From Avedoeria sp964651245 (GTDB lineage Bacteria > Chloroflexota > Anaerolineae > Epilineales > Epilineaceae): 64,000 nucleotides of DNA. Under the pieces are notes generated by a model. That model had not been told where the DNA came from. It worked only from the letters and a program-made list of their open reading frames with translations, and searched no databases. Shown here piece by piece: positions 52,149-59,875 of this stretch. Made by a program: the position numbers and the translations under genes. The stretch is taken from the NCBI GenBank assembly GCA_964651245.1, contig CAZYVI010000007.1:123446-187445 (forward strand), given 5' to 3'. Each line of letters starts with the position of its first letter. Position 1 is the first letter of the stretch.

Positions 52149-54242
52149 ATGTGTCATCGGCCAAAACTACTAAACGGGAGTTCAACGTTCTACGTAGTTC
52201 TCTTGTCTGGGGCAATCGTCGCCGTCTTAGCCAATTCTATTCTGCAGCTGAGCGCAGTCGTGCCGCAGCGTGCGGAGCAACTTTCCAATAGAAGCAGCAG
52301 CCCCTTGTCCGCGACAACCAAGTGGACTTGGACGAGCAGCAATGTCTATACGGAGTCACGAAGAGTCGAAGTCGCCCCCGTTGTAGTTGATCTTGACGGC
52401 GATAGAGTGCCGGAGGTTGTCTTTCAGTCGAGTTCTCAAGATTCGGCCTGGCAGTATTCTGGTGTACTGAGAGCTGTTTCGGGTAAGGACGGAAGCGACC
52501 ACTTCTCGGTTTCCTGGCCAGCACTTGACAGCCGCCGTGGTATTGCGGTCGGAGATCTCGACGGTGACGGACGACCTGAGATCGTCTCTGGTACGCGGCA
52601 TGAAGAACTGGTTGCATTTGGATATGACGGCACCCTTAAGTGGGTCAGCCCGAAGCTCAACTGCTTTGGCAATCTTGCTCATCCAGCAATTGCGGATATT
52701 GATCATGACGGATTTGCGGAAGTTGCTGCATGCGCAACCGTTCTGAATAGCGACGGCACGCTCAGGTGGCAGAGGCGACCGAATTCTGTTGGAATCGAGA
52801 CAGCCCTTGCCGATGTCAATATGGCCGGCGATCTAGAGTTGATTGACGGGGGTCGTGTTTATTCGAGCGACGGTTCGGTTCTGTGGGAGCTCCCGGGAGT
52901 GCCCGTTGGAGTGAGTGCGGTTGGAAATCTTGAAGGGGATTCCTTTCCTGAAATTGTAATGGTCGGCGAGGACAATCTATACATCGTAGACCATACCGGC
53001 ACTATTGTCCACGGTCCAATTGGGTTACCGCGCGACACATCAACGCACATGCTCTCAAGCGCAGGTTCGCCAACCCTTTCAGATGTGGATGGTGATGGCT
53101 GGCCAGAAATCGGCATCGCGGCATATGGCCGTTACTCTATGTTCAAGCGCGACGGCTCTCTTATGTGGAGCGTCCCTGTCGGCGAGTTTCGAGTCTACCA
53201 TGGTGCGGCAGCGGCAGATCTTGATGGAGACGGAAGTCTCGAAATTGTTTTTCAATCCCAATCCTCCCTAATTCTAATGCGTGGTATTGACGGAAAGGTC
53301 GAGTGGCAGTATGCGGCTCCGTCGCCGGGACGATCTGGCTTCTATGTCCAACCTGCAATTGCAGACATTGATTTAGACGGCCACTCCGAGATTGTGTCGA
53401 GTTGGACATTTCCGAATGACTCGCCCGCGCCTGTGCCGGGTGTTCAGGTCTTTGGTAATGACAATTGGATGCCGTCGCGCCCGATTTGGAACCAGCACAC
53501 CTATCATATTACGAATGTCGATGACGATGGCTCGATTCCGAAATACGAACGGCCAAATTGGGAGCGGCACAACAATTTTCGCGCGAATGAGCGCGTGGAG
53601 GGCCCGTTTCCCTCAAGGAGTGAAGTGTTTGTTCCGATAGCAATTGACGAGAATCGGGTTCCTTCTCGTCGGAGGACTGGCGTGGTGCTGGCGATAGACA
53701 CTTCGACCAGCATGGAGGGAGCAAAGCTCCAGTCGACGCGTGCGGCACTTGGACAGCTCCTCGATCGCATTCACTGGAGTGAGGATCTCGTAGGTATTGT
53801 TTCGTTTAGTCAGAGCGCGGTACTGCGTCAGGCATTGACGGATGAACGCGGTGCGGTAGAGCGGGCTGTTGCACAGCTTTCCGTGGCGCCTGGTACGCAG
53901 CTCGCAGAGGGTGTGATGTTGGCGAGGACGGAGCTTCAACGGGCTTTGGGCAGCGGTGTGAATGCGGAGCCCGTGGTAGTGATTGTTACCGATGGGCTGC
54001 AGGAGAGCGGACGAGGTCGAGCTCTTCGGGAGATGGACGCTCTGCGGGAGTTCGGGGCCGGGGTCGTTGTTGTCGGGATTGGAGAGGGTCTTGCAGATGA
54101 CTTCGTTCGGGAACTTGCTACAATTGGTAGGGGGCAGTTGTTTCTGGTAGGGCCTGATGCGAGTCTTGCCACCGCATTCCGTGAGATTGGGCGACAAATC
54201 GACTGTCAACCAAGTCGCTATTGGAGCTATCGGTGCAAATAG
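52149..54242 (+). CDS. Passenger gene of cassette 2: FG-GAP repeat and von Willebrand A domain protein
   Basis: The 697-aa protein has an N-terminal hydrophobic signal/anchor (about residues 14-37), then six or more FG-GAP/calcium-loop repeats of the form D-x-D-G-D-x-x-x-E-[IV]-V (VVDLDGDRVPEVVF, GDLDGDGRPEIV, ADIDHDGFAEV, SDVDGDGWPEIG, ADLDGDGSLEIVF, ADIDLDGHSEIV) that form an integrin-like propeller, and a VWA domain from about residue 510 with the metal-site motif AIDTSTSMEG and VIVTDGLQESG. Probably a surface adhesion or binding protein. The ribosome-binding site GAGGA lies 8 bases upstream. GC is much lower than the host, fitting foreign origin. Confidence 0.85.
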   Translation: MCHRPKLLNGSSTFYVVLLSGAIVAVLANSILQLSAVVPQRAEQLSNRSSSPLSATTKWTWTSSNVYTESRRVEVAPVVVDLDGDRVPEVVFQSSSQDSAWQYSGVLRAVSGKDGSDHFSVSWPALDSRRGIAVGDLDGDGRPEIVSGTRHEELVAFGYDGTLKWVSPKLNCFGNLAHPAIADIDHDGFAEVAACATVLNSDGTLRWQRRPNSVGIETALADVNMAGDLELIDGGRVYSSDGSVLWELPGVPVGVSAVGNLEGDSFPEIVMVGEDNLYIVDHTGTIVHGPIGLPRDTSTHMLSSAGSPTLSDVDGDGWPEIGIAAYGRYSMFKRDGSLMWSVPVGEFRVYHGAAAADLDGDGSLEIVFQSQSSLILMRGIDGKVEWQYAAPSPGRSGFYVQPAIADIDLDGHSEIVSSWTFPNDSPAPVPGVQVFGNDNWMPSRPIWNQHTYHITNVDDDGSIPKYERPNWERHNNFRANERVEGPFPSRSEVFVPIAIDENRVPSRRRTGVVLAIDTSTSMEGAKLQSTRAALGQLLDRIHWSEDLVGIVSFSQSAVLRQALTDERGAVERAVAQLSVAPGTQLAEGVMLARTELQRALGSGVNAEPVVVIVTDGLQESGRGRALREMDALREFGAGVVVVGIGEGLADDFVRELATIGRGQLFLVGPDASLATAFREIGRQIDCQPSRYWSYRCK

Positions 54243-54733
54243 TGTCGGAACGCAGGTCATAACGACGAGCAGGTGGGGACGGAGAGGCGGGATGAGCCGA
54301 CACGAGTTGGCCGATGCGCGCCGGGAAATGCTGGCGGCGCTGGTTAGTACTACAGTCAGTAGTAAAGTGCCACGTCGGGCCCCGACCGCCGGTTCCACCA
54401 GGCCCCCGCCAGTCTCCACGGGGCCTCACGACTCAACCGGAAGACATGTCGTTATGGTCAACGTGCAGCGGTAGTACTGGGCAGCCGCTGGAACCACCGG
54501 GACAGGATGTCTCGCAACCGTTCCTTTTCCTAACTTGCACTGAAAGCAGCTTCGACTTTGGCGCTTTCTCTGTGACAACGGGGCAGGGAAGTCGGTAATG
54601 CCGTCGCGGCTATGGAATCGGCTTCACGGACGACAAGCTTCACCATACGTGTGCCTGACCGAGCTATTGCCGTACGATGATGGCCATTGTGAGCAGGGGC
54701 ATCTGGCCCATTCGGGTAAGCGATTACATACTG
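54243..54733. other. 491-bp non-coding stretch inside cassette 2
   Basis: No convincing gene. A 60-codon ORF from 54293 (MSRHELADARREMLAALV...) may be a fragment of a transposase-like gene, but too little remains to say. The stretch also contains the inverted partner (54520-54598) of a sequence found just after the tyrosine recombinase gene. Confidence 0.4.
54520..54598 (-). repeat. About 80-bp repeat, inverted copy of 57041-57121
   Basis: CGTTCCTTTTCCTAACTTGC, GGCGCTTTCTCTGTGACA and GGGAAGTCGGTAA occur in the same order and spacing as in the complement of 57041-57121. Differences are mostly transitions. In this copy the central hairpin is weakened but several changes keep G-T pairs. Confidence 0.75.
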
Positions 54734-55264
54734 TTATGGAGAGGCGATTGTGATCCATACCGGCGTCACAAGTTCGCCTGGTTCATTGGTTAGCTTTGAG
54801 ATAGTGTTATCTGATGTGTTGACCACATAGAGATCGCGATGAGTGTCTGTACCGTAGGTAAACGCAATGCGGGAGTCATCTGGCGACCATGAGGTGTAGG
54901 CGATAGTGGCCGAATTGGAGCCGTCCGCAATTGACCAGGAAACAAGAACCTCGATCTTGGGGTCGGTGTGGTGGTGTGTCATGACACAGAGCTGAGTCAG
55001 ATTTTCTTGCGGAAGCGCGCGTGTAAATGCGAGGCTCTCTCCGTTCGATGACCAGGATGGGTATTCTTCATCGTTCAGTGCGTCAACGTATGGTTGACTA
55101 GTCATGCCATGTTTTTTGGTTAAGCAGGAAGAGATCCCAACTGTTCCTGAGGCCCGAAAACGCTATATAGGCACCATCGGGAGACCATCGAGGAGAAACG
55201 TCACTCAAGGTAGTGAGCCCCGTGATGTCGGAGTGTGAAAGGACGGAATCTAGGGAGAGAAATC
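54734..55264 (-). pseudogene. TolB-like propeller gene fragment, truncated and frameshifted
   Basis: Two PD40 blades are visible on the minus strand: SPRWSPDGAYIAFSG near 55190-55150 and YPSWSSNGESLAFTR near 55060, then TSWSPDDSRIAFTYG. The first blade is in a different frame from the others; the frames join at an A-run (CAAAAAAC, near 55112-55118), so a one-base indel is likely. The 5' end is cut off by the right-hand 128-bp repeat, whose end supplies an in-frame stop. The remaining part is about 175 codons. Confidence 0.65.
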
Positions 55265-55392
55265 CTCACAGGTTGACGCTTCTTCCGCCGACAGAGTACA
55301 CGACTGTTGTGCTGGCGGCAGCAGCAGCGGCGCGTTGGAGAGTGGAGGGAACCGGCGATGGGCGCTTGGAGCGAGAAGCGTCAACCTGTGAG
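55265..55392 (+). repeat. 128-bp repeat, right end of cassette 2
   Basis: Identical over all 128 bases to the copy at 51979-52106 and in the same orientation. It is followed directly by the right 10-bp duplication. Confidence 0.97.
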
Positions 55393-55802
55393 GGCTGCGA
55401 GGGCACAACCAAAGAGTATGATAGCTGCCGTGCGTTGCCACATGGTTTCAAGCTCCTTACTGAACGCGATGCATGTCCAGCGCTCAAGGCGTAGCGATTG
55501 GTACTGGGGTCAAATACAAAGGACACATTGTGTGCATGCCCATTACCAACATTGCGAATGAACAGAAAGAGCGCACCGTTGTGCTTTGGAACAAAATCCA
55601 AGACAATGTGTGGTTGGTATCTGCTGGTGCGATCCACTCGCATCTCTCTCACGGCTCCATACGCCGCACTAGCGCTTGCAGCGGCGGCGATCGCACTTAT
55701 GGCCGCCACCCAGTCCTGGATCTGGATCTGAATGTGCCAGTATCCTAGGGCCAGGCCCAGGCAGAGCGCGAGTATAGAAGCTGCGATTACTAGGAATCTC
55801 AT
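55266..55802 (-). CDS. Small membrane protein of unknown function, 3' end altered by cassette 2
   Basis: The product begins with a transmembrane helix (FLVIAASILALCLGLALGYW), a second short hydrophobic stretch rich in Ala/Ser (about residues 28-47) and a beta-rich domain (HIVLDFVPKHNGALFLFIRNVGNG), typical of small envelope proteins. Its last ~31 codons are read from the 128-bp repeat. Before the insertion the frame met TAA directly after the duplication, giving an end at SLVVPSQP. It overlapped the start of the lipoprotein-like gene (ATG at 55443), so the two formed an operon. Start could also be GTG at 55832. Confidence 0.6.
   Translation of the reverse strand: MRFLVIAASILALCLGLALGYWHIQIQIQDWVAAISAIAAAASASAAYGAVREMRVDRTSRYQPHIVLDFVPKHNGALFLFIRNVGNGHAHNVSFVFDPSTNRYALSAGHASRSVRSLKPCGNARQLSYSLVVPSQPSQVDASRSKRPSPVPSTLQRAAAAAASTTVVYSVGGRSVNL
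55393..55402. repeat. Right 10-bp target-site duplication of mobile cassette 2
   Basis: GGCTGCGAGG, identical to 51969-51978. Its complement forms the codons that join the two halves of the interrupted lipoprotein-like gene. Confidence 0.93.
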
Positions 55803-55898
55803 GTCGAGCCGGACGCTGGTTCTGCTGCCCACTCGAATTCAAACCCTTCGTGCCAACTCGAAGTCGCTTTCCAATGATAGCACATCCGTTCACGGGTC

Positions 55899-55927
55899 TT
55901 GAAATCCTCCTCCAAGCCTGTTACACT
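55899..55927 (+). promoter_or_regulatory. Sigma70-like promoter of the tyrosine recombinase
   Basis: TTGAAA (55899-55904) and TACACT (55922-55927) are separated by exactly 17 bases and point toward the recombinase gene. The predicted start near 55934 lies just before the first palindromic site. Confidence 0.6.
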
Positions 55928-55935
55928 GTCCACGT

Positions 55936-55958
55936 GCGTCTAAGTTCTCATTAGACGC
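55936..55958. promoter_or_regulatory. Palindromic site 1 upstream of the recombinase
   Basis: GCGTCTAA and TTAGACGC are perfect 8-bp inverted arms around a 7-base spacer (GTTCTCA). The architecture matches a tyrosine-recombinase core site (inverted arms with a 6-8 base spacer) or an autoregulatory operator at the start of the transcript. Confidence 0.6.
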
Positions 55959-55998
55959 GGCAGAGAGGCGACCCGAGGCGCTTTGCCGCCCACTAAGT

Positions 55999-56022
55999 GC
56001 GTCTAGCGGTGTCGTTAGACGC
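55999..56022. promoter_or_regulatory. Palindromic site 2 upstream of the recombinase
   Basis: GCGTCTAG and TTAGACGC form inverted arms (7 of 8 bases paired) around an 8-base spacer (CGGTGTCG). The arm sequence is the same as in site 1, and the centres of the two sites are about 63 bases apart, close to six helical turns. Confidence 0.6.
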
Positions 56023-56090
56023 ATGTGCGTTCGAGACCATGCCGCGACAACTGAAAGCCGCACCGTGACCCGTTTCAACCCGAGCCAACC

Positions 56091-57017
56091 ATGACCACCA
56101 GCAACCACAACGAACCGCTCGACGCTCAGACGGTGGACGAGGCCATCCGCCTCTTCACCGTCGTTGGCATGCCGGCTCGAGGCCTCTCTGCGCGCACGAG
56201 GGTCGAGTACGGCAACGACCTGGCTGAGTTCGCCCGGTTCCTTGCGGATCGTGGGCTCTCACAGCTTGGCGAGGTGTCCCTGCGGCACCTTGAGGCCTAC
56301 CTGGCGCATTTGGACGGGCGGAGCCTCAAGGCCAGCTCGATCAACCGCAAAGCGCAGACGCTGAAGAGCTTCTTCGGCTTCCTCTGCGACCACGGCGTGC
56401 TCGCCCAGAACATCGCCGCTCGCCTCGTCCCCCCACGGATTCCCAGGCGAGAGCCGCGGTTCCTGTCCGAGGGCGAGTACAAGGAGCTCCTGCGGGCGTG
56501 CTCCCATAGCCCGAGGGACGCGGCGCTCATCGAGCTGCTCCTGCAGACCGGGATGCGGCTGTCTGAGGTCGCCGGCCTGACATGGGCCGATGTCGAGCTA
56601 CCAGCGAAGGTGACGCCCGATCCCGACAACGTCGGTCATGCTCGGATCACGCGCAAGGGCGGGAAGGTCGTGCTGATCCCGCTGAACTTCAAGGCCTGCC
56701 GGGTGCTCAAGACCTGGAAGGCCACCAAGCACCGCCGAGCGTCGGGGTGTGACGCCGTCTTCGTCTCGAAGTACGGGCTGGGGCTCTCTAGACGGGCGAT
56801 CCAAGACACCGTGGCCAAGCATCTGGCAGCCGCGAAGATCACGGGCGCCTCCGTCCACAGCCTGCGGCACACGATGGCGACCCATCACATTGCCCGCGGC
56901 ACCGACCTCAAGACGGTACAGGAGACCCTGGGACATGCCGACCTGGCGACGACGGCACTCTACGTGTCTCTGGCCAAGCAGGCACAGCGGCGCGCCCTTC
57001 AAGAGCACGCGCTCTGA
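56091..57017 (+). CDS. Tyrosine recombinase / integrase
   Basis: The 308-aa protein has an N-terminal SAM-like core-binding domain (about residues 30-110, TRVEYGNDLAEFARFLADRG) and a catalytic domain with all expected residues: Arg156 (TGMRLSEV), Lys189 (ITRKGGK), His256 and Arg259 (HSLRH), His282 (LGHADLATT) and Tyr291. It is close to XerC/XerD in size. Between Arg156 and Lys189 the loop is longer than in XerC by about 10 residues. It could be a Xer-like resolvase, a mobile-element integrase or an integron-like enzyme; the paired sites upstream may be its targets. Confidence 0.9.
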   Translation: MTTSNHNEPLDAQTVDEAIRLFTVVGMPARGLSARTRVEYGNDLAEFARFLADRGLSQLGEVSLRHLEAYLAHLDGRSLKASSINRKAQTLKSFFGFLCDHGVLAQNIAARLVPPRIPRREPRFLSEGEYKELLRACSHSPRDAALIELLLQTGMRLSEVAGLTWADVELPAKVTPDPDNVGHARITRKGGKVVLIPLNFKACRVLKTWKATKHRRASGCDAVFVSKYGLGLSRRAIQDTVAKHLAAAKITGASVHSLRHTMATHHIARGTDLKTVQETLGHADLATTALYVSLAKQAQRRALQEHAL

Positions 57018-57040
57018 CCGCTGGACCTCATGATCTTCCT

Positions 57041-57121
57041 TACCGACTTCCCGGACGCGCTGTCACAGAGAAAGCGCCGGAGCCGAAGCCGCCTCCGGCG
57101 CAAGTTAGGAAAAGGAACGCT
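57041..57121 (+). repeat. About 80-bp repeat with strong hairpin after the recombinase gene
   Basis: Contains a perfect 9-bp stem GCGCCGGAG / CTCCGGCGC with a 10-base loop (57073-57101), followed by AAGTTAGGAAAAGG. An inverted, diverged copy lies at 54520-54598 inside cassette 2. It may act as terminator of the recombinase gene or be an element end. Confidence 0.65.
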
Positions 57122-57181
57122 TTCGAGAACGACCAGTCTATGGCAAGCGCGATCGTATTACCTGTGCGGCTAACCTTCAAG

Positions 57182-58473
57182 TCTAACACCGTCGTCACGC
57201 GACAACGTGCGCCATCGCGCCGTCGGTGGCCCGGTGCTCGGCGTCGTCAAGGGTCCGCTTCCGCCGGCCACGGCGCGGCGCCGCGGCCGGCCTTGACCCC
57301 GCCTGTGCGCCGGGCTGGGTGCCCGGTGTCGTGGCCGTCGGCTGTGCCTCCGGCCGCGCCTGCCAGGCCCGGATCGTGTCGATCGGCCGTCGGCCCATGT
57401 TGCGGTAGCCCCGGTGCGGACGCTCGTGGTTGTAGTGCTCCAGCCAGACGTCCAGGTCCGCCTGCAGCGCATCCGTGCTCGTGTAGATCGTGGAGCGCAG
57501 CGCGGTGCGCAGGAACTCGTCGAGGATCGTGCGATTGAACCGCTCCACGAAGCCGTTCGTCTGCGGCCGGCCGACCTTGGTGCGACGGTGCTCGATGTCG
57601 CACAGCGACAGGTAGAGCTCGAACGGATGTACCTCCGTGCCGCAGTACTCCCGCCCGTTGTCGGTCAGCACCGCCCCGACGCTCAGCCCCTCGGCCTCGT
57701 AGAACGGCAGCACCTCGTTGTGCAGCACGGCCACCGCGCACTCCGGCCGCTTCGTCGTGTGGACGAACGCGAATCCGTACGAGCCGTACGTGTCCACGAC
57801 GACCTGCAGGTAAACCTTGCCGACGCCCTTGAGCGTCCCGACGTGGAACGTGTCCTGGCTCAGCAGCTCGCCCGGCCGGCTCGACTCCACGTGCCGCTCG
57901 CGGAAGCACGGGTTCGCGCGCTCGATCTGTTCGATCTGCTCGGCGGTGAGTGGGATCGCCGTCTCGGCCGCCCGCTCCTCCAAGCGCAGCAGCCGCTCGT
58001 AGCGGCTCCCGATGCCGTGCTTGTTCAGGATGCTCTGCACCGTCGGCCCCGAGACGTACGTGCCCTCCAGCTTCAGCATGTCGCTGATGCGATTGCAGCC
58101 CCACGTCGACGCTCCAACGCGAGCGCCAGCAGCCGATCCACAACCTCGGGCGGCGTGGTCTGGGGGTGCGTCTTGTGGATCGGCGGCAGATCCTTGAGCC
58201 CCTCGAGCCCGTGCGTCTGGAACCGCCGCCGCCACTCGTAGAAGCTCGTCCGGTCCAGCCCTCCCCGCCGACACGCCTCGCTCACGTTGCCCAGCGCCTG
58301 GGCCAGCTGCAGCACCGACAGACGCTTGTGGGCCACCTTCGTCGCCGGGTCCTTCGCCGTCAGCCGGCCCTCGCCTGCAAGGCCGGCCGCCCCCGTGGAT
58401 CCCTCGATCGTCTCCGTCGTCATCCTCTTGTCCTCCTGGTGCTTCGAGTGATACCATCCCTCGGAGTGTTAGA
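57182..58473 (-). mobile_element. IS481-like insertion sequence
   Basis: A 1292-bp element with short terminal inverted repeats TCTAACAC (57182-57189) and GTGTTAGA (58466-58473), flanked by CAAG on both sides (57178-57181 and 58474-58477), which fits a 4-bp target duplication. It contains one frameshifted transposase gene. GC is as high as the host chromosome, unlike its immediate surroundings, so it probably jumped in from a GC-rich replicon. The exact ends could shift by one base. Confidence 0.8.
57195..58423 (-). pseudogene. IS481-like transposase, frameshifted
   Basis: The N-terminal part (from ATG 58423) has the HTH LSVLQLAQALGNVSEACRRGG and YEWRRRFQTHGLEGL of IS481/IS3-type transposases. 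Around 58110 the frame changes; the second frame continues with STWGCNRISDMLK, then the DDE core: Asp in SQDTFHVGTLKG, Asp in LTDNGREYCG and Glu in FVERFNRTILDEF. Adding one base near 58113 restores a single ORF of about 410 aa. It is either a dead copy or an assembly indel; programmed frameshifting is not typical of this family. Confidence 0.8.
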
Positions 58474-58494
58474 CAAGAAGGCTAAGCGTACATA

Positions 58495-59496
58495 TTACCG
58501 ACCGTACCGCTCCCTCATCAGCCTCGCGGCTTCCTCGAAGTACACTTGGGCCAGGTCCTCACGCCCAAGCTCGCGATAGAGATTCCCAACGAATCGCTTG
58601 ATGCTCGGCCAGTCGGGATGGCGTCGCTCCCACCGCAACGCGTCAGCCAGGGCGTCATCCGGACGCCCCATTCCCAACTTGGCCATGATTCGCTCCTCTA
58701 CCAACAGGGGCGTCACGGCCTCTTCCAGTACAGCCAACCGCCAGGTATCGAAGTACCCAAGATGATCCTCTAGTCCCTTACTGCGGGCCGCAGCCGCTAG
58801 GGCGTCCTCCTCCATCCCGAGCTGATGATATCCGCGGGCGAGCCCCAACCAAGTCGGACCATCATCCAAGCGAATGCCAAGGACGCTCCTTAGCGCCAAC
58901 ACTCCCCCCTCCGCATCACCCTGTGCCAACAGCGTCAATCCGAGGCCGCGTCGCGCGCGGGCTGATTGCTCCAAAGGTATGACTGCAATGGCCGCCTCGA
59001 ACGCGCGTCGCGCCTCAGCCAGGCGCCCCGCGCCAAGTAAGTACTCCCCCCTCCGCACATGCAAAGGGCCATAATCTGGGGCGAGCTGCATTGCGTGTCG
59101 ATAGGCTGCCTCGACCTCTCTCGCGGAAAACACTCCCTGCTCACTTACAACCGCCTGCAAATACGCGAGTCGCGGCTCACGCGGACTCAGCTGCATTGCA
59201 CGGCCGTAGGCCCCGGACGCCTCAGTGAAGAGCCCATGCACGTCATACACCATGCCCAGTCGCGTCCAAGCAGCGACAGATGCCGGGTCGTTCTCCGTGA
59301 CCAGTAGCGCCTTATCAATAACCTCGACCAACTCATCATTGATGACTCGCTCGCGAGCATCGACGTCACGCTGAGGATTGCGCATATGCACATGCTCAAT
59401 CCTCAGGCCGGCAGATGTGGCTACTCCACAACAGCACACGGTCACCAACGCCGCGCGGCACCACATTTGCATAACCCTCTGGTCTCCCCCGAACAT
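58495..59496 (-). CDS. Exported TPR-repeat protein
   Basis: The 333-aa product begins with a signal-like stretch (MWCRAALVTVCCCGVATSAG when counted from an internal ATG at 59466), followed by at least five tetratricopeptide-like repeats (ASVAAWTRLGMVYDVHGLFTEASGAYGRA, EVEAAYRHAMQLAPDYGPLHVRRGEYLLGAGRLAEARRAFEAAI). TPR arrays mediate protein contacts. The N-terminus could start at 59496, 59472 or 59466. The IS481-like element lies 21 bases downstream of its stop, not inside it. Function unknown. Confidence 0.65.
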   Translation of the reverse strand: MFGGDQRVMQMWCRAALVTVCCCGVATSAGLRIEHVHMRNPQRDVDARERVINDELVEVIDKALLVTENDPASVAAWTRLGMVYDVHGLFTEASGAYGRAMQLSPREPRLAYLQAVVSEQGVFSAREVEAAYRHAMQLAPDYGPLHVRRGEYLLGAGRLAEARRAFEAAIAVIPLEQSARARRGLGLTLLAQGDAEGGVLALRSVLGIRLDDGPTWLGLARGYHQLGMEEDALAAAARSKGLEDHLGYFDTWRLAVLEEAVTPLLVEERIMAKLGMGRPDDALADALRWERRHPDWPSIKRFVGNLYRELGREDLAQVYFEEAARLMRERYGR

Positions 59497-59559
59497 GGCT
59501 ACCACTACAGTCGCGCTGGGGTGACCCCCGCAGGCTGGACAACTGGAGGACCGTGCTAG

Positions 59560-59565
59560 TAGACT
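59560..59565 (+). promoter_or_regulatory. -10 box for a short exported ORF
   Basis: TAGACT is 7 bases before the ATG at 59573, again the leaderless arrangement seen elsewhere in the window. Confidence 0.35.
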
Positions 59566-59572
59566 ACGTGGC

Positions 59573-59800
59573 ATGAGCAGACACGCCCTGCGCCTCCTGC
59601 TCATCGCCATCGGACTCGTCATCCCCGTCGCCTGGTCGGCCCGCGCTCTGCCCCCGCCCAATCCGAAACAAGGTCCACACCCACCGCCCACCCGACTCTT
59701 CGCCTTCCTCCGTCTCCTCCGCTCGGGCATCGAGGTTGCCCTCGGCCTGAGATTCACCCTCCTGCCCGCCTCGCCCCTAGGCGGGTTCGGGAACTACTGA
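59573..59800 (+). CDS. Short exported peptide candidate
   Basis: The 75-aa ORF starts with a convincing signal peptide (LRLLLIAIGLVIPVAWSARA), then a Pro-rich segment and a second hydrophobic stretch. A -10 box is correctly placed. It diverges from the TPR gene. No family recognised, and a chance ORF is possible. Confidence 0.35.
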   Translation: MSRHALRLLLIAIGLVIPVAWSARALPPPNPKQGPHPPPTRLFAFLRLLRSGIEVALGLRFTLLPASPLGGFGNY

Positions 59801-59835
59801 ACCTGGGGCGTCAGGCCGCGATCGGTGCGGCCGAC

Positions 59836-59841
59836 TATACT
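59836..59841 (+). promoter_or_regulatory. -10 box of the candidate immunity gene
   Basis: TATACT lies 34 bases before the ATG at 59876, so the message would have a leader of about 27 bases. Confidence 0.4.
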
Positions 59842-59875
59842 TTACCTAACCGATGGTGCACCAGGCTGTTCAATC

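Larger units (their letters stand above)
51979..55392 (+). mobile_element. Mobile gene cassette 2, bounded by two identical 128-bp repeats
   Basis: This 3414-bp unit begins and ends with identical 128-bp repeats in direct orientation and is flanked by an exact 10-bp duplication, GGCTGCGAGG. It carries an FG-GAP/VWA gene and a propeller-gene fragment but no transposase. Deleting it with one duplication copy restores an uninterrupted reading frame across the junction (55443 to 50697 on the minus strand), which proves insertion. Identical ends imply that the event is recent. A 9-12 bp duplication is typical of IS4-type transposases and is not made by tyrosine recombinases, so the nearby integrase is not the mover. 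Confidence 0.9.

Noticed and set aside
54293..54474. Transposase fragment starting MSRHELADARREML
   Set aside because: Too short and without a catalytic motif; similarity to known transposases could not be established from the sequence alone.
50152..55392. Reading the 128-bp repeats as integron attC sites with the tyrosine recombinase as integron integrase
   Set aside because: The order of GTT and AAC boxes at the ends is the reverse of attC, the repeats can be inverted relative to each other, and two units have exact 10-bp target duplications, which site-specific tyrosine recombinases do not make.
55213..55494. Small ORFs that read through the 128-bp repeats on both strands
   Set aside because: The same peptide-like strings recur at every copy because the repeat is open in several frames; no start signals or conservation support translation.
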